Origin: SG8-41 sp963802355
GTDB taxonomy: Bacteria > Pseudomonadota > Gammaproteobacteria > Burkholderiales > SG8-41
Assembly: GCA_963802355.1 (NCBI GenBank)
Contig: CAWDIV010000028.1
Span: 1-64,000, forward strand
Direction of reading: 5' to 3'
DNA length: 64,000 nt
Every line of letters begins with the position of its first letter. The stretch's first letter is position 1. Both the position numbers and the translations under genes were made by a program. Shown piece after piece: positions 53,636 through 62,523 of the stretch. The notes beneath the pieces are model-generated. The model worked only from the letters and a program-made list of their open reading frames with translations. It made no database searches and was not told where the DNA came from.

Positions 53636-54463
53636 CTACCGCTTCCACCCCAGCCAGTCCACGATGGCCCCACCCATCACCCGCTCGAGGTCGCGGCCTT
53701 TGAGCCACGGCATCTCCTCCGTAAACATCGTCACGCATTGCCGATACGAGATCGGCATGCGGGTAATGTCAGTGCCCCAGAAGCAGCGGTCGGGCCCGAA
53801 CGCGTCGACGATCTGTTTCAGATAGCCGTGGATATTCTTGTACGGGTAGGGTTGGCTCGAAGTGCTCGGCGCACCCGAGAGCTTAACCGCGACGTTGGGT
53901 AATCTGGCAAGCGCAAGCATTTCCGAAAGGTCGGCATAGGCAGCGTCGTCTTTTACGGCGGCTCTGCCGCCGCCGCGTCCGATGTGATCAATGTGCATCT
54001 TCAGACCCGGATGCCGCTCGGCGATCTTCCCGAATACCGGGATGGTTTTGCCCGTGACGAGGAGACCGAGCCGCAGGTCCGCCTTCTCGCACGCCTTCCA
54101 GAACCAATCGAGCGAGCCGTCGGTCAGCCACGTCTTCTGATGCGGCTCGCTGAAGCTGTAGCGAAATCCGAGCATGCCCGGCGAGCGTTCGCGCCAATGC
54201 GCGACGATGTTCTCGCGATCCGGGCTTTGGAGATCGAAATGCCCGAGGATGCAGAACTTGTCCGGGTGACGGCGCGCCGCTTCGACGGCGTAGGTATTGA
54301 CGGCTTCGCCGAGCGCGCCGGGCGGATGGATCACTGCGCAATCAACCCCGGCCGATTTCATCTCGGCCAGCGCCTCGTCGTACGAATACGTGGCGTCCTG
54401 GCGATGGTGGGGACTCATCTTTCCGTTCTTCCAGATATGGATCTGGGAATCGACTATCAGCAT
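53636..54463 (-). CDS. Amidohydrolase (PF04909-type), intact paralogue
   Basis: A 275-residue metal-dependent hydrolase, shorter than 49277. The metal site is MLIVDSQIHIWKNGKMSPHH, further His in LKMHIDHIGRGGGR, and the catalytic/metal Asp in DRCFWGTDITRMPISYRQ. No signal peptide. Members of this short type include 2-pyrone-4,6-dicarboxylate lactonase-like enzymes. It is followed by the Cys-type hydrolase at 52742, and a SMP-30 lactonase lies upstream on the same strand. Confidence 0.9.
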   Translation of the reverse strand: MLIVDSQIHIWKNGKMSPHHRQDATYSYDEALAEMKSAGVDCAVIHPPGALGEAVNTYAVEAARRHPDKFCILGHFDLQSPDRENIVAHWRERSPGMLGFRYSFSEPHQKTWLTDGSLDWFWKACEKADLRLGLLVTGKTIPVFGKIAERHPGLKMHIDHIGRGGGRAAVKDDAAYADLSEMLALARLPNVAVKLSGAPSTSSQPYPYKNIHGYLKQIVDAFGPDRCFWGTDITRMPISYRQCVTMFTEEMPWLKGRDLERVMGGAIVDWLGWKR

Positions 54464-54633
54464 GATAAATGGGCTCCGCAGTCAAGTTCCTGGAGATGGG
54501 GTCGCGATAGATGCAGGAAAAGTTACCGCCTGGACCAGCGGACGCGGACACGATAGAGTCACGTCTGAGAGTCCCAATTTGGACTGCATGAATGTGAAGC
54601 ATGAATGCTCCCTCTGGCTGGCGTCGAAAATGA

Positions 54634-54676
54634 AAAGGTGTCAGGAACCTTAAAGCAAAGGGTTCCTGACACCTTT
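54634..54676. repeat. GGTGTCAGGAACC hairpin at a gene end
   Basis: AAAGGTGTCAGGAACC (54634-54649) faces GGTTCCTGACACCTTT (54661-54676), loop 11 bp. The stem begins inside the stop codon of the SMP-30 gene (minus strand), so it could also terminate or stabilise that transcript. Confidence 0.85.
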
Positions 54677-55580
54677 ACGGATACATCGCCCAGCCCACGC
54701 GATCGGTCTGTGCCTTGAAGAAATGGCCGTTCGTGCTGGTCACAAACAGCGTGGTGAGATCGGGGCCGCCGAAGCAGCAGTTCGTGGGGCGGTTCGCCGG
54801 CACCGGGTGCGTTTCCAGCACGCGCCCCGTGGGTGAGAACACATAGATCATCGGCCCCGATCCGCTCGTGTAATAGCCGGCGGTGGCAACGATGTTGCCT
54901 TCGGCGTCGAGACACATGCCATCGATGCCGCGATGCACGCCGCGCGCGTCCTCGCCCCAGGTGAAGAGCGCGTCATACGTGCCAAGGCTGCCGTCATCCT
55001 TGATCGGGTAGGCGCGCAGTTGCCGCGGTATGCCCCGGGCGGAGCCGCTTTCGGCGACATACAGCGTTTTCTGGTCCTGCGATACCAGGATGCCGTTGGG
55101 CTGGGTGGTATCGAAGGTGACGCGCGTGACGGTGTACTTGCCGTCTTTCTGCGGGTCGGCGCGCAGGCACGAACGGTGGTCGAGCTCCTCGACTTCGGTC
55201 TTGTCCCAGTTGCCCTCGTTGACGGGGTTGGTGAACCAGATCCGGCCTTTGCGATCGATGGCAAGATCGTTCGGCGTGCTGAGTTTCTTGCCGTCGAGGC
55301 GGTCGGCGACGACGACGTTTTTGCCGTCGAGATCGAAGCGCACGATCGCCCGGCCGCCCGAGCAGCAACCGAACAGTCGCCCATGCTCGTCGAACGCGAG
55401 ACCGTTCGTCCGGTTGGTGCCGGTGCGCCATTCGTCGATCGCGTTTGTCTTGGGGTCGTAGCGCAGGATACGGTTCTTACGGATTTGCGTGATGTAGATG
55501 TACTCACCGTCCCACACCGGCCCTTCGGTGATGAACTGTTCCGTGTCAGGCTTCATCAGCAGCTCGAATTTCCACGCCAT
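54675..55580 (-). CDS. SMP-30/gluconolactonase-family protein
   Basis: A 301-residue six-bladed propeller lactonase without signal peptide. The metal ligands fit Glu in FITEGPVWDGEYIYITQI, Asn in LSTPNDLAIDRKGRIWFTNP, Asn in DTTQPNGILVSQDQ and Asp in GVHRGIDGMCLDAEGNI. The start is MAWKFELLMKPDTEQF at 55580, because AGAAAGGAAAAACAA precedes it; upstream codons translate an unrelated leader. It heads the amidohydrolase/hydrolase group on the minus strand and probably opens a lactone intermediate. Confidence 0.9.
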   Translation of the reverse strand: MAWKFELLMKPDTEQFITEGPVWDGEYIYITQIRKNRILRYDPKTNAIDEWRTGTNRTNGLAFDEHGRLFGCCSGGRAIVRFDLDGKNVVVADRLDGKKLSTPNDLAIDRKGRIWFTNPVNEGNWDKTEVEELDHRSCLRADPQKDGKYTVTRVTFDTTQPNGILVSQDQKTLYVAESGSARGIPRQLRAYPIKDDGSLGTYDALFTWGEDARGVHRGIDGMCLDAEGNIVATAGYYTSGSGPMIYVFSPTGRVLETHPVPANRPTNCCFGGPDLTTLFVTSTNGHFFKAQTDRVGWAMYP

Positions 55581-55744
55581 TTGTTTTTCCTTTCTTCCTT
55601 TAGAGTGCCGCGTTGTGGGTGCCGAGCTCAAACTCTCGCGATCCCCTGACGTGCTTTAGGCCGGGGGCTCTACCTCCGTCCTACGCTCGGTCAAATTAAA
55701 GACGATCAGGGCCCTCTGGCTAACAACCATTTTTGACATGAGCT

Positions 55745-56926
55745 CTAGTAAGGCTCTTTGACGAAGATGAAGGTCGTCCCGGTCACTATCGGCGCGCTCG
55801 CCCCGACGAAGGAAACGTTGGCGTCCCTGACCTGGCGCTCCCCGGCGCGTCCCGACGCCTGCAGTGCGCCCTCGATGATATGCCACAGGCCGTGGATGCG
55901 TCCCGTGCTCAGGCTTCCTCCGAAGGTGTTGAGCGGCAACTCGCCGTCGAGCTCGATGCGTCCGTCCTGGATGAAATCGAGCGCTTCGCCTTCCTTGCAG
56001 AAGCCGTAGGATTCGAGACCGTAGAGTACCGAAGCGGAAAAACCGTCGTAGATCTGCGCGACGTCGACGTCTTTCGGGCCGAAGCCGGAGCGCGCCCACG
56101 TGAGCTCCGCTGAGCTGCGGCCGCCTTCCATGTAATTCGCGAGGCTGCCGATGCGCCCCGCTACCTCGAAGCGCAGCCGTTCGCCGTAACCCGCCAGGTA
56201 CGCCGGGCTCGGCTTAAGGTCTCGTGCGCGCTCCGCGGACGTGAGGACGATGGCAACCGCACCCTGAACGGGGATGTCGCAGTCGTAGAGACAGAACGGA
56301 TACGCGACCATTCGCGATTCGAAATAGTCCTCGGGAGTGAGCGGCACCTTGAAGTACGAGTGCGGGTTCTTGAGGCCGTGCTTACGCTGAGTTACCGCAA
56401 GCGTTACCATTTTCTCGCGCTTCTGATTGTTCTTCTCTAGATAGCGCGTGTACGCGACCGCCATGCCCTGTCCCGGACCACCGAAGCCGTACGGCGCGGT
56501 GAATTGAAGCGCACCCTGCGCGTACGTGCCGGGCAGGTTCTGGTAGGTGCCTTTCGGATTGTGCATAGCGCGCCACACCACCGCGTACTTGCACACGCCC
56601 GCGAGAAGCGCGTTGACCGCCTGCTGCACGGCACCGCCGATGTTCACCGAGCCTGTCTGAATGTGCCACGACAAATTCGGCAGCTTGAGCATCGCCATCA
56701 TGCAGTTGACCGAGACGATGCTGATGCCGTCGACCTCGGCGTGCCCGGTTGCAGGAAGCTCCGGATACGTCGTGAGACCGTCGATATCCGACAGCTTGAG
56801 CCCGGAGTCTTCCACGGCCGCCTTGACCGCCTGCAGCGCGTGCGCGGCCAGCGGAGTCTCCGCCGTCCGGGTGGCCTGGGAAAATCCCACGCCGCTCACC
56901 GCCACCTTGCACCGCTGCTCCCACAT
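55745..56926 (-). CDS. Thiolase-like protein without the usual catalytic Cys (SCP-2/Ltp2-like)
   Basis: A 393-residue protein of the lipid-transfer-protein thiolase branch. It begins CKVAVSGVGFSQATRTAETP. In normal thiolases the first half has a Cys in an SCxSG-type turn; here the aligned turn reads TGSVNIGGAVQQAV (residues 91-104), so the acyl-binding Cys is absent. The His block NTFGGSLSTGRIHGLWHIIE is present. Such proteins with a DUF35 partner (steroid-type Ltp2/ChsH2) are retro-aldolases rather than thiolases. A DUF35 gene lies 357 bp upstream on the same strand. GGAGCGATGCCGT precedes the ATG. Confidence 0.85.
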   Translation of the reverse strand: MWEQRCKVAVSGVGFSQATRTAETPLAAHALQAVKAAVEDSGLKLSDIDGLTTYPELPATGHAEVDGISIVSVNCMMAMLKLPNLSWHIQTGSVNIGGAVQQAVNALLAGVCKYAVVWRAMHNPKGTYQNLPGTYAQGALQFTAPYGFGGPGQGMAVAYTRYLEKNNQKREKMVTLAVTQRKHGLKNPHSYFKVPLTPEDYFESRMVAYPFCLYDCDIPVQGAVAIVLTSAERARDLKPSPAYLAGYGERLRFEVAGRIGSLANYMEGGRSSAELTWARSGFGPKDVDVAQIYDGFSASVLYGLESYGFCKEGEALDFIQDGRIELDGELPLNTFGGSLSTGRIHGLWHIIEGALQASGRAGERQVRDANVSFVGASAPIVTGTTFIFVKEPY

Positions 56927-56978
56927 ACGGCATCGCTCCCTGGTACCTGGAACCTATCTCAAGAACAAGAACAAAAAT

Positions 56979-57286
56979 CAGCCACAGATACAGACAGATA
57001 AACACGGATAAATTCAACTCCAAAATCCAGAAACAATTCAGCCACGGAAACACACGCCCATTAGCCGACTTGGGTCAAGAGTGAGAACGAAACTCTCGTG
57101 TGCGTGACACGATACTTTACTGCAGCCCATGCTCATCGTCCGTTACCGCGCCCGTTTCTTCGGAAGGCACGGAACGTTTACAACAACACAAGACGAAACT
57201 CAGGCTGCTTGTCCTGTCCGTCTATTTCCGTGGCCAAAATGCTCTTGGTTTTTGTCTGTGTTCATCTGTGTTTATCCGTGGCTCAA
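56979..57286. repeat. CACAGATA-type inverted repeat with degenerate inner copy
   Basis: CAGCCACAGATACAGACAGA on the left (56979) faces TTCATCTGTGTTTATCCGTG GCTC on the right (to about 57285). Inner, more diverged arms (CAGCCACGGAAACACACG at 57039 and CTATTTCCGTGGCC at 57222) repeat the design. The region from 56927 to 57282 has no gene. The right arm contains the stop codon of the DUF35 gene. Confidence 0.78.
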
Positions 57287-57735
57287 ATGGGTCCCTTGGA
57301 CGCGTCGGGCGCGAGCCTGAACTGCGGCAGCGTAAAGTCGTCGTTCAGCGCCTGGAAGACCACCTCCACGCGACGCCCCACCTTCGCCTCCGTATAGGGA
57401 GCATCCAGCAGATTACCGGCCAGCAGCGCCCCCGGTGCGTCGTCGAGCTCCACGATGATGCTCGCGTAAGGAACGGCCGCGGCAAACCGCTGGTCGCCAG
57501 TGTGGTACATGATGGTGTAGGCGTAGATCGCGCCCTTGCCGCCCACGGGCTCGAACTTGAGATCGATGGCCATGCAGTTCACGCATGTCGCGTACGGAGG
57601 ATGCTGGAAGTGCCTGCAGCTCTGGCAGCGCTGTAGCGCCAGCACGCCCTGCTTGGCCGCTTCCCAGAAGGGCTTCGTCCACTCATTCGGGACGGGAATC
57701 GGCCTCACCACCTTGCTCCAGTCGCTCATCGTCAT
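57283..57735 (-). CDS. DUF35 Zn-ribbon / OB-fold protein, thiolase partner
   Basis: A 150-residue protein. The rubredoxin-like zinc ribbon is formed by CQSC and CVNC (CQSCRHFQHPPYATCVNC, about residues 36-53), followed by an OB-fold (FEPVGGKGAIYAYTIMYHTG and onward). Proteins of this type bind acyl-CoA and form complexes with thiolase-like enzymes. The start MTMSDWSKVV at 57735 follows GGGGGAGACGAGACC. The gene is upstream of the thiolase-like gene on the same strand, now separated by a repeat element. Confidence 0.9.
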   Translation of the reverse strand: MTMSDWSKVVRPIPVPNEWTKPFWEAAKQGVLALQRCQSCRHFQHPPYATCVNCMAIDLKFEPVGGKGAIYAYTIMYHTGDQRFAAAVPYASIIVELDDAPGALLAGNLLDAPYTEAKVGRRVEVVFQALNDDFTLPQFRLAPDASKGPI

Positions 57736-58089
57736 GGTCTCGTCTCCCCCGATCCGGCTCGCACTCAACAGCGGTCACACGGATGAATCTATTTTAACCG
57801 CTGGAGGGCGGCCAGCACGGCGCATCTATGGGCTTATCCCCAGACATCAACAGGTTGCGCTGGTCCGACCGCGATGGGCGAGGCTCTATGCACCTGTAAT
57901 ACGTAGACCCCAGGGAACGAATCAATTGCTACAGAATGTTTGGCTGATCTCCGCTTGACCTCAAAGATCACTCGCCGCATCGCGCCCGTCGCAGCGAAAG
58001 AGTTACACTATGTAATCATTCCTTGACTGGAATGTCTCTCGTCGCAGGACTATTATCGACGTGCGTTTTGCCAAGCAACGGCTCGAGCA
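57736..58089. other. Divergent intergenic region
   Basis: The gap lies between the DUF35 gene (minus) and the ATPase gene (plus), so promoters for both should be here. I see no gene, no convincing -35/-10 pair and no repeat family member. Confidence 0.4.
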
Positions 58090-58992
58090 TTGACTGATTC
58101 CGCCGCTAATCACGATCCCACCTGGCACCCGCGCGATTTGGAAGCGCAGATGCTCGAGGAGCTTTTGCGCCTTTCTCGCGTAACGGTGCTGTACGGCGCG
58201 CAAGGCGTCGGCAAGACGATGCTGCTGAAGACGGGAGTCCTGCCGCTGTTGCGGTCTCGCGCTGAGGAGCGCGATAAACCGCGGATAGTGGTGCCGTTCC
58301 CCGCTCGCCACGGCGGCAAAGTAGAGCGCGGCGGCGAGATCGCCATTGTTTTCGATCGGTGGAGCAACACGCCGCTCACCGATCTCCAGGAGCAAATTCT
58401 GGATATGCTGCCCATCGGCAGCCCACCGATGGCGACGGTGATGCCGACATTGACCGACATTCTCGCGGCGTGGAACGAAGAGATTGGAGTGCGCTTTTTT
58501 GTCATCCTCGATTCCTTCGAGCAATACCTGCGTGCGCCGTTCGACCGTGCGGGCATCGCAGAATTCGACGACGAATTCGTGCGCATGGTCAACGAGCCTC
58601 TTCTGGCAGCCCATTTTCTTCTTTCGGTCCGCGACGACGCCGAGGCTTTGCTGAACCGCTATCGAGCACGGATCAGCGGTTTCGGCGATGCCTTTTTGCG
58701 CCTGCCTGACTTGCACCCCGTCACGGCGCCGTCAACCGCGCCAAGCGCGCAGACGCATCAGTCCGCCGCAGCGGCAACGCCTCCCATTGCGGAAACGCTG
58801 ACGATCCGGTCGAGCGAGCCGTTGTTTGTTCTCCCTGCCGGGTTGACCGCGGGTACTTTGCCGGCCGGGGCTGCGTTCTCGTCAGCACGACCAGTTGGGG
58901 CGCCGTTCGCGCCAGATGTGTCGGCAAGCGGCAGCTCAGAGCCACGCTTCAGGAGCACGCATCACAGTCCAGCGGCGCAAGGCAACCGGTAA
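58090..58992 (+). CDS. STAND-type P-loop ATPase, probably C-terminally interrupted
   Basis: A 300-residue protein with one NTPase domain: Walker A GAQGVGKT (residues 36-43), Walker B FFVILDSFEQ (136-145), and the FLLSVRDDAEALLNRYRARI segment (about 177-196) with the GFGDAFLRLPDL motif of nSTAND1 ATPases. After residue 210 it is low-complexity Ala/Pro/Thr-rich and ends SPAAQGNR. There is no sensor domain of the usual type. The frame shift to the downstream ORF is easy to imagine: the +1 frame is open from before 58911 into 59034-59708 (see finding). TTG is the apparent start. Confidence 0.8.
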   Translation: MTDSAANHDPTWHPRDLEAQMLEELLRLSRVTVLYGAQGVGKTMLLKTGVLPLLRSRAEERDKPRIVVPFPARHGGKVERGGEIAIVFDRWSNTPLTDLQEQILDMLPIGSPPMATVMPTLTDILAAWNEEIGVRFFVILDSFEQYLRAPFDRAGIAEFDDEFVRMVNEPLLAAHFLLSVRDDAEALLNRYRARISGFGDAFLRLPDLHPVTAPSTAPSAQTHQSAAAATPPIAETLTIRSSEPLFVLPAGLTAGTLPAGAAFSSARPVGAPFAPDVSASGSSEPRFRSTHHSPAAQGNR

Positions 58993-59033
58993 TCGACGAC
59001 ACGACTATCAACGGTCTGGAGACCGGGGATGCG

Positions 59034-59708
59034 GTGCCGACTCTACCTACACGGCCCGAATTGCGGCGTCCAGCTCGAAGACCCGCCCGGATCTCACTTG
59101 CGGTGATCGTCGCCGGATTTGCCGTTGGAGCGGGAGCAGGCTATTTCGCGGTATACGGCTACCAGGGAATTTCCACGTCGCAGACCGCTGCGAGAGCTGA
59201 AGGCGTAGTTCCCGCGACGACGCAGACCGCTTCGAGCGCTGAAGGCGTAGTCCCCGCGACGACGCAGACCGCTTCGAGCGCTGAAGGCGTAGTCCCCGCG
59301 ACGACGCACACCGCGACGACGCAGACAGTGGATCTGTCTACAGTCCACGTGCCTCCGGCTCCTCGTGCCGATCATTTGGTTCCACCGCCTTCATCTGAAC
59401 GAACCTTCGCAGTCCCTAGCTTCGCCCCGCCACCAGGCTCTCCGAAACCGATCAAAAGCGTTAAGACGGCATCGCCCACGCCTAAAGTCACCTCTCGCAT
59501 CGCACCGCGGCAGGCGGTACCGATAGCTACCGTGGCGATCGAGTGGCAAACTGCAATGCGCCGAGAGCTGGACGCCTGCCACCACGAACCTTTTTTTGCG
59601 CGTGTGGTATGCACAGAAAAGGTGAGGTGGAAGCACTGCGCGCCCGATCACTGGAACGCTATCCCCGAATGCGCAGCGGCGAACATACAGGTGACTCGCT
59701 CCGATTGA
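59034..59708 (+). CDS. Membrane-anchored protein with 14-residue repeats and four-Cys tail
   Basis: About 224 residues. A basic N-terminus is followed by one membrane helix at residues 20-42 (ISLAVIVAGFAVGAGAGYFA). Three repeats of TASSAEGVVPATTQ type follow (about 50-95), then a Pro-rich linker. The C-terminal domain has four Cys spaced C-x10-C-x8-C-x10-C (DACHHEPFFARVVC, WKHC, IPEC). This tail resembles endings of Betaproteobacterial membrane proteins. GTG at 59034 is the first start in frame, but the frame is open upstream, so the protein may be the second half of the ATPase. Confidence 0.65.
   Translation: MPTLPTRPELRRPARRPARISLAVIVAGFAVGAGAGYFAVYGYQGISTSQTAARAEGVVPATTQTASSAEGVVPATTQTASSAEGVVPATTHTATTQTVDLSTVHVPPAPRADHLVPPPSSERTFAVPSFAPPPGSPKPIKSVKTASPTPKVTSRIAPRQAVPIATVAIEWQTAMRRELDACHHEPFFARVVCTEKVRWKHCAPDHWNAIPECAAANIQVTRSD
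59203..59310. repeat. 42-bp in-frame tandem repeat
   Basis: GCTTCGAGCGCTGAAGGCGT and the rest of a 42-bp unit (GTTCCCGCGACGACGCAGACC) occur about 2.6 times with few changes, keeping the reading frame as 14-residue units. Copy number may vary between strains. Confidence 0.85.
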
Positions 59709-59712
59709 GTTG

Positions 59713-60903
59713 CTACCTGCGCGGCCACACTACGCCCTGGCTGGCCGGCACGCTCCCCATGCCCTTGTAGACGAACTTCTGCACGCGTTTTCCTTCGTAG
59801 GTCTCCGTGGTGTAGATGTTGCCCTTCGAATCCGTCGCGATGCTGTGCACGCCGTAGAACTGGCCGGGCTGGCGCCCGCCGTCGCCGAAGTTGGTGAGCT
59901 CTTCCAGCGTCTCGCGCAGGATAATCCGTACCTTTTCGTTCTGGCCGTCCGCGAGGAATATGAACCGCTGCTGGGGATCCTTGGAGAACGCGAGATCCCA
60001 GGCCGATCCCGACGCGAGGGTCTCTTTGGCGTACCACGCTTCCTTCACGAACGTCCCATCCGGGCGGAAGACCTGCACGCGGTTCGCCTGCCGGTCGCAC
60101 ACGTAGACGAGCCCGTCATTCGAGCGCTCGACGCAATGCACCGGGTTGCGGAACTGCTTCGGCGGCGGCGCTTTCGGGTCGTAGTTGCCGGGCTCGGCGT
60201 CGTCCGGCTTGTTGCCGTACGCGCCCCAGTAGCGTTTCATCTTCCCGGTATCGGCGTCGACCACGGCGACGCGCTTGTTCTGATAGCCGTCGGCGATGTA
60301 CGCCTCGTTGGTCTTGGGATCGACCCAGATCTTGGCGACCCGCCCGAAATTTTCCGGATCGTTGCTGCCGGCGTTCCTGCCGTGGCGACCCAGCTGCATG
60401 AGGAACTTCCCGTCTTTGGTGAACTTCAGGATGTGAGCGTCGCCCTTGCCGTTGCCGCCGAGCCATACGTTGCCCTTGTAGTCGACGTGGATGCCGTGAG
60501 CGCCCACCGGCCATTCGTAGCCTTCCCCCGGCCCGCCCCAGTGTCTGACGAGATTGCCCGCCTGGTCGAACACCAATATGGGCGGGGCCGTGCGGCAGCA
60601 CTCGGCTATGGGAGGATTCAGCTCGAGCCCTCTTTCGTTGTTGTGCAGCCCTCCCGCGCCGCGGTGTATGACCCAGATGTGGTCCTGGTCATCGACCCAG
60701 ATCCCGATCGTCCAGCCGAGCAGCCAGTGATTCGGCAGCGGCTTGGGCCACAGAGGGTCCACCTCGAATACCGGCGCCTGGACGGTGCGCCCCTGGGCGT
60801 CGGCGCGGTTATCCAGGACCGCCTGGCCGATGCCGAGAGTGATGAGGAGCGTGAGAAGAGCTGCGCCGAGGTAAAAACTGCGCGTGCGCTTGAGGCGTTT
60901 CAT
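59713..60903 (-). CDS. Exported NHL-repeat beta-propeller protein
   Basis: A 396-residue protein with a signal anchor (FYLGAALLTLLITLGIGQAV) and propeller repeats: VDDQDHIWVIHRGAG, VYKGNVWLGGNGKGDAHILK, VDPKTNEAYIADGYQNKRVA, RVQVFRPDGTFVKEAWYAKE and IATDSKGNIYTTETYEGKRV. Such peptidyl-glycine-lyase-like propellers often occur in catabolic islands. AAAGGGGAGTAC precedes the ATG. The terminal residues abut the stop of the gene at 59708 on the other strand (3' ends 4 bp apart). Confidence 0.9.
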   Translation of the reverse strand: MKRLKRTRSFYLGAALLTLLITLGIGQAVLDNRADAQGRTVQAPVFEVDPLWPKPLPNHWLLGWTIGIWVDDQDHIWVIHRGAGGLHNNERGLELNPPIAECCRTAPPILVFDQAGNLVRHWGGPGEGYEWPVGAHGIHVDYKGNVWLGGNGKGDAHILKFTKDGKFLMQLGRHGRNAGSNDPENFGRVAKIWVDPKTNEAYIADGYQNKRVAVVDADTGKMKRYWGAYGNKPDDAEPGNYDPKAPPPKQFRNPVHCVERSNDGLVYVCDRQANRVQVFRPDGTFVKEAWYAKETLASGSAWDLAFSKDPQQRFIFLADGQNEKVRIILRETLEELTNFGDGGRQPGQFYGVHSIATDSKGNIYTTETYEGKRVQKFVYKGMGSVPASQGVVWPRR

Positions 60904-61167
60904 GTACTCCCCTTTTCGGTCGACTCCGCGTGATACCGCGCGCTGCCGCGCGGCCCGCAGTGTCCTGAGGGTCCATTCAGTGGACGCTGATCTCCCCGAT
61001 TCCGGCTCTTCCCCGGCGGGCCCGCGCTTGTTGCGCGCATTTCCCGCACTATGTTCCTGGGGTTGATTTTTCCTCGAATTATACGCGCGCCCATTTTCGC
61101 TTGTCAGCGAGTATTCTTGAGACCAGCTCTAGCCACAGAGGGAAACGTCGTGCCGTCTGGCAATTCC

Positions 61168-62523
61168 ATGACCGTCGCATGGCGCGCTCTCATGCTGCTG
61201 GCGACGGCGCTCGCCTGCGCGCTGGCGCCTGGCGCAGGCGCTCACGACATCCCCAACGATGTGAAGGTGCAGATGTTCGTCAAGCCGATCGGGGACCGGC
61301 TCGAGGTGCTGGTACGCGTGCCGCTCTCCGCGATGCGCGAAGTGGACGTCCCGCGTAAAGGCCCGGGTTACCTCGATCTCGCGCGCGCCGAGGCCGCGCT
61401 CAAGAGCGCGGCCACTCTGTGGATCGCCAATAACCTCGAAGTCTACGAAGACGAATACCTGCTCGGCTCCGCACATCTTGTCGATGCGCGGGTAACGTTG
61501 CCGTCCGACAAGTCCTTCGGATCGTACGAAGACGCCTTGGCGCATCTGAAGGGACCGCGACTGCCGGAAAGCATGGAGCTGTTCTGGAACCAGCAGCTTC
61601 TTGACGTGCTGTTCGTGTACCTCATCAAGTCCGAACGCTCCCGGTTCTCGATCGATCCGCGGTTTGCGCGCATGGGCATGCAGGTCCTCACCACGCTGCG
61701 GTTCCTGCCGTCGGACGGGGCGACGCGCGCCTTCGAGTTCCACGGTGATCCGGGCCTGGTGCGGCTGGACCCGCGCTGGCACCAGGCCGCGCTGCGCTTC
61801 GTCGTGTCCGGGTTCTGGCACATCCTGGACGGGATGGACCACCTGTTATTCATTCTGTGCCTGGTGATTCCGTTTCGCAGGTTCGGCCCGCTCGCGCTCA
61901 TCGTGACCGCGTTCACCATCGCGCACTCGATCACGCTGATCTCAGCAGCGTTCGGTCTCGCGCCCGCCGCACTTTGGTTTCCACCGCTCATCGAAACATT
62001 GATCGCGGTGTCCATCCTCTACATGGCGCTCGAGAACATCGTCGGCAGCAGCGTGCGGCGGCGCTGGATCATAGCTTTCGCGTTCGGCCTGGTGCACGGC
62101 TTCGGCTTCTCGTTCGCGCTGCAGGAGACGCTGCAGTTCGCGGGGTCGCACCTCGTGACTTCGCTCCTGGCGTTCAACGTCGGCGTTGAGCTCGGGCAGC
62201 TCCTCGTGCTGTTGCTGCTCGTGCCGCTTCTCGAGTTGCTGTTCCGTTACGCCGTTCCCGAGCGCATGGGTATCATCATCGTGTCGGCTTTCGTCGCGCA
62301 CACAGCCTGGCACTGGATGCTCGAGCGCTACGAAACTCTCAAGAAATTCCCGATTCCGGCGCTCGATGCCGCGACGCTGGCAAGCGCCATGCGCTGGTTG
62401 ATGGCAGCACTTGTGCTGGCGGGACTCGTGTGGCTCGCCGCCAGCGTGCTGCGGCGGGTAAACACGCCGCAGCACAAGGAGGAAGGAGAAAGGAGGAAGG
62501 AGAAAGTGGAAATCGGCAGCTAG
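61168..62523 (+). CDS. HupE/UreJ-type membrane protein with N-terminal periplasmic domain
   Basis: A 451-residue protein. A signal peptide (WRALMLLATALACALAPGAG) precedes AHDIPNDVKVQMFVKPIGDR, a periplasmic beta-rich domain of about 200 residues. The C-terminal half has six or seven helices with FWHILDGMDHLLFILCLVIP and AFTIAHSITLISAAFG, the HupE/UreJ_2 motifs with conserved His pairs, suggestive of nickel or cobalt transport. Its last 15 residues, KEEGERRKEKVEIGS, are encoded by a purine-rich repeat tract, so the natural C-terminus was likely shorter. ATG 61168 is used; no strong binding site is seen. Confidence 0.87.
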   Translation: MTVAWRALMLLATALACALAPGAGAHDIPNDVKVQMFVKPIGDRLEVLVRVPLSAMREVDVPRKGPGYLDLARAEAALKSAATLWIANNLEVYEDEYLLGSAHLVDARVTLPSDKSFGSYEDALAHLKGPRLPESMELFWNQQLLDVLFVYLIKSERSRFSIDPRFARMGMQVLTTLRFLPSDGATRAFEFHGDPGLVRLDPRWHQAALRFVVSGFWHILDGMDHLLFILCLVIPFRRFGPLALIVTAFTIAHSITLISAAFGLAPAALWFPPLIETLIAVSILYMALENIVGSSVRRRWIIAFAFGLVHGFGFSFALQETLQFAGSHLVTSLLAFNVGVELGQLLVLLLLVPLLELLFRYAVPERMGIIIVSAFVAHTAWHWMLERYETLKKFPIPALDAATLASAMRWLMAALVLAGLVWLAASVLRRVNTPQHKEEGERRKEKVEIGS

